A DNA stretch of 64,000 nucleotides from Bradyrhizobium prioriisuperbiae (lineage in GTDB: Bacteria; Pseudomonadota; Alphaproteobacteria; Rhizobiales; Xanthobacteraceae), in the NCBI RefSeq assembly GCF_032397745.1, contig NZ_CP135921.1:4390501-4454500 (forward strand). The letters are read 5' to 3'. The notes under the pieces were generated by a model. The model saw nothing but the letters and a program-made list of their open reading frames with translations, did no database searches and had not been told where the DNA came from. Below, piece by piece: positions 61,878-64,000 of the stretch (its first letter is position 1; each line of letters opens with the position of its first letter). The position numbers and the translations under genes were made by a program.

Positions 61878-62669
61878 ATGTCGGATGCCACGTCGGACTT
61901 CAAGCAGCTGAGCCGTTCGGTTGCGGGATCGCGCGTGCTGGTTACGGGCGCCGCCAGCGGCATGGGCCGCGCCACGGCGCGGGTGTTCGCAGCAGAGGGC
62001 GCGGTGGTGGCGGTGACCGACCTGGCACTGGCGGATGCGGAGCGGGTGGCCGCCGATATCCGCGCCCGGGGCGACCACGCTACGGCGTGGGCGCTCGATG
62101 TGGCTGACGGCGACGCCATCAGCCGCGTGGTTGGTGAGATCGCGGACAAATTCGGCGGCCTCGACATTGTGATCAACAATGCCGGCGTCTCCGGCACCTC
62201 GCCGATCGATGGCGACGGCTATGATGCGCTGTGGCAGCGGAGCATCGCGCTTCTCCTAACGGCGCATCCGCGCATCATCCGCGCCGCGCTGCCTCATCTG
62301 CGCAAGGCGAGGCACCCGCGTATCGTCAACATCGCGTCGACCGAGGCGCTCGGCGCCACCGCGCTGCACAGCCCGTATTCCGCGGCCAAGGCCGGCGTGG
62401 TCGGGCTGACGCGTTCGCTCGCGGTGGAGCTGGGGCGCGAGGGCATCACGGTGAACTGCATCTGCCCGGGGCCGATCACCACCGGCATGACCGCGCGGAT
62501 CAGCGACGAGCACAAGGCGATCTATGCCAAGCGGCGCACCGCGCTGGGGCGCTACGGCGACCCGGAAGAGGTCGCGCACATGACGCTGAGTCTCTGCCTG
62601 CCGGCGGCCTCGTTCCTGACCGGCGCGATCATTCCGGTGGATGGCGGGTTGATGGCCAGGAATGCTTGA
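61878..62669 (+). CDS. short-chain dehydrogenase/reductase (SDR)
   Basis: This 263-residue classical SDR has the cofactor motif VTGAASGMGRA, DIVINNAGVSG, the active-site Ser in IVNIASTEALG, the Tyr-Lys pair in SPYSAAKAG, and the closing TGAIIPVDGGLMARNA. GGAAGGA is before the ATG at 61878. It is divergent from the other SDR gene and may act in the same pathway. Substrate unknown. Confidence 0.92.
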   Translation: MSDATSDFKQLSRSVAGSRVLVTGAASGMGRATARVFAAEGAVVAVTDLALADAERVAADIRARGDHATAWALDVADGDAISRVVGEIADKFGGLDIVINNAGVSGTSPIDGDGYDALWQRSIALLLTAHPRIIRAALPHLRKARHPRIVNIASTEALGATALHSPYSAAKAGVVGLTRSLAVELGREGITVNCICPGPITTGMTARISDEHKAIYAKRRTALGRYGDPEEVAHMTLSLCLPAASFLTGAIIPVDGGLMARNA

Positions 62670-62731
62670 GCAATGCGTAGCGAATACATTGAGAATATGT
62701 CAGTCGAATAAGCGCAATCAGCCTTCGCTGA

Positions 62732-63853
62732 CTACATCTCGCCCAGGGAAAAATTCCGCACCAGGGCGCCCAGCGCGGCCTGGGTGCGAACGCCGGTCTT
62801 GTCGAAGATGCGCTTGAGGTTGAAGCGCACGGTGCCGGTGGTGAGATCGAAACGCTCGGCGATACCATCGACATTGGTGCCGCCCGCCACCAGCGCGGCG
62901 ATCTCGCTCTCGCGCGGTGTCAGGCGGAAGACGTCACTGAGCGCCGCGGCATCGATCTTGAGCACGGCGTCCGGCTCGCGGATGAAGACGACGGTGCGCG
63001 GTGTCCGCAATCCCGGCTCGGAGGTGTGCAGCCGCCAGATCGGTGCGATGTGCAGCAAAAGCGGCAGCCGGGCCGACGGCCGCGGCAGGTGCATCCGCTT
63101 GCCGTCGCTGATGGCCGACGTGCCGACTACGGAGAGGGCGTCCTGTAATTTCTCGGTCAGTGCCGCGGTTGCCGCGCGCAGGCCGCAACGTCCCAGCGAC
63201 AGCCCGTCGTTCTGATCCAGGATCTCCATGGCGCGTGCGTTGAGGATCAGCGGCTGTTGCGCGTCGTCGAGCACGATGGCGCCGTCGGCCATCCTTTCGA
63301 TCACGCTCGCCAAACCGTCGGCGCGGCGTTCGGCATCGCTGATGCGATTCTGCAGGTCGATCGCGGTGGCGACGTGGGGAATCATCGCTTCCATCAGGCG
63401 GACCTCATTGGGGGCGAAGGCGCCGACATGGCGCCGCCGGCAGGTGATGAGATGGAATGGTGCGCTGGTCTGAACGTGTTGGACCGACATCGCATAGAAG
63501 CCGTTCGCCGGCCTCACCAGTTCATTGTAAATCTCGCTGCGTTCGAGATCGCGGTCGGCGATCATTTCCGCCGATGACACCACCTTGCCTTGCGGCAGCA
63601 TCTCGACCCACTCATGCCACAGCGGTGCGGTCGTCGACGAGGCGAACCGCGCTACGCCTTGTGTATCGAGGCCGGCACTGGCCTTGAGCGGGCCCGGGCC
63701 CGGTTGCGAGGTGTCGGTCGAAAACAGCAGCGCATGCTCGCCGCGAAAGTGCATCATCATGTTGTCGAGCGCCGTGTCCCAGAACTGTGGGTCGGCGGCG
63801 GACTGATAGACCTGGTCGACCAGGCGAAGCAATTCAGGCGTCACGTCAGTCAT
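62732..63853 (-). CDS. LuxR-type helix-turn-helix regulator
   Basis: This 373-residue regulator starts MTDVTPELLRLVDQVYQSAA, carries a sensor region with a PAS-like stretch (GAIVLDDAQQPLILNARAME), and ends in a LuxR/NarL helix-turn-helix (LTPRESEIAALVAGGTNVDG, then VRFNLKRIFDKTGVRTQAAL). It resembles the regulator at 39179-40210 in domain order. No autoinducer-binding domain or synthase is present. It is convergent with the second SDR gene. The 147 bases from its start to the window end probably hold its promoter. Confidence 0.9.
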   Translation of the reverse strand: MTDVTPELLRLVDQVYQSAADPQFWDTALDNMMMHFRGEHALLFSTDTSQPGPGPLKASAGLDTQGVARFASSTTAPLWHEWVEMLPQGKVVSSAEMIADRDLERSEIYNELVRPANGFYAMSVQHVQTSAPFHLITCRRRHVGAFAPNEVRLMEAMIPHVATAIDLQNRISDAERRADGLASVIERMADGAIVLDDAQQPLILNARAMEILDQNDGLSLGRCGLRAATAALTEKLQDALSVVGTSAISDGKRMHLPRPSARLPLLLHIAPIWRLHTSEPGLRTPRTVVFIREPDAVLKIDAAALSDVFRLTPRESEIAALVAGGTNVDGIAERFDLTTGTVRFNLKRIFDKTGVRTQAALGALVRNFSLGEM

Positions 63854-64000
63854 TAAAATTCATCAACAACAGGTGCAAAAAATTCACCAGCGGAATGCGC
63901 GGCTTATGTCTCATCGGCGAACTTTGCGGCTAAAACAAGGGAGAATCCGTTGTGTCGCGACCACATCCCCATCGCGTATTGCGAAGAGCGCGCATGTCTC

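Overview
The window reads as chromosomal DNA of a GC-rich alphaproteobacterium, most likely Bradyrhizobiaceae/Nitrobacteraceae (Bradyrhizobium, Rhodopseudomonas or a relative). This is inferred from the base composition, the many LysR/TetR/GntR/LuxR-type regulators next to small catabolic genes, the Omp25/RopB-like outer-membrane proteins and the MoxR/CoxE pair. It is not proven, because no rRNA or other phylogenetic marker is present. I see no tRNA, rRNA, CRISPR array, insertion sequence or plasmid/phage replication gene.

Layout. 1-2.7 kb: a CaiB-type CoA transferase (cut by the window edge) and an enoyl-CoA hydratase family protein, divergent from a GntR/FCD regulator across a promoter with two matching operators. 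2.8-8.6 kb: an orphan YcaO protein and a large BTAD/SARP-type regulator, convergent with an unknown gene and an animal-type haem peroxidase. 8.9-17.5 kb: seven co-directional genes (small unknown protein, multi-pass membrane protein, NlpC/P60-like plus peptidoglycan-binding protein, sedolisin protease, lipoprotein, second peptidoglycan-binding-type protein, TIM-barrel glycosidase-like protein). No phage structural genes accompany them. This is the best candidate for an undescribed system. 17.6-25.7 kb: housekeeping and catabolic genes (DUF1185 protein, LysR, glutamine amidotransferase, RNase Z, phosphoesterase, TetR with an FAD monooxygenase, MEKHLA protein, alpha/beta hydrolase). 25.7-32.2 kb: a Gly/His-rich secreted peptide, an AraC remnant, a possible DnaA-N-like protein, a YcaQ-type glycosylase, an SRPBCC protein behind a long structured leader, and a MoxR-CoxE operon. 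32.2-40.2 kb: small SnoaL/NTF2-like proteins, GNAT, Lrp, TetR with MFS, AraC and LuxR. 40.6-53.1 kb is a cell-envelope block: M23 and S10 peptidases, an anthrone-oxygenase-like membrane protein, a secreted caspase-like TPR protein, three tandem double-barrel outer-membrane proteins and a DUF2167 protein. 53.1-64 kb: a GGDEF-EAL sensor, VOC and Old Yellow Enzyme, LysR with a DUF1127-GNAT-MFS operon, two short-chain dehydrogenases and a second LuxR-type regulator.

Working together. Several regulator-target pairs can be read from their operators: GntR with CoA transferase/hydratase, TetR with FAD monooxygenase, TetR with MFS, and LysR with DUF1127-GNAT-MFS. The peroxidase block and the seven-gene block look like accessory DNA. 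Most of the rest looks like ordinary alphaproteobacterial chromosome. Many starts were moved inward from the longest reading frame on the basis of ribosome-binding sites; the reason is given where it matters. All family calls rest on motifs read by eye, without database searches.
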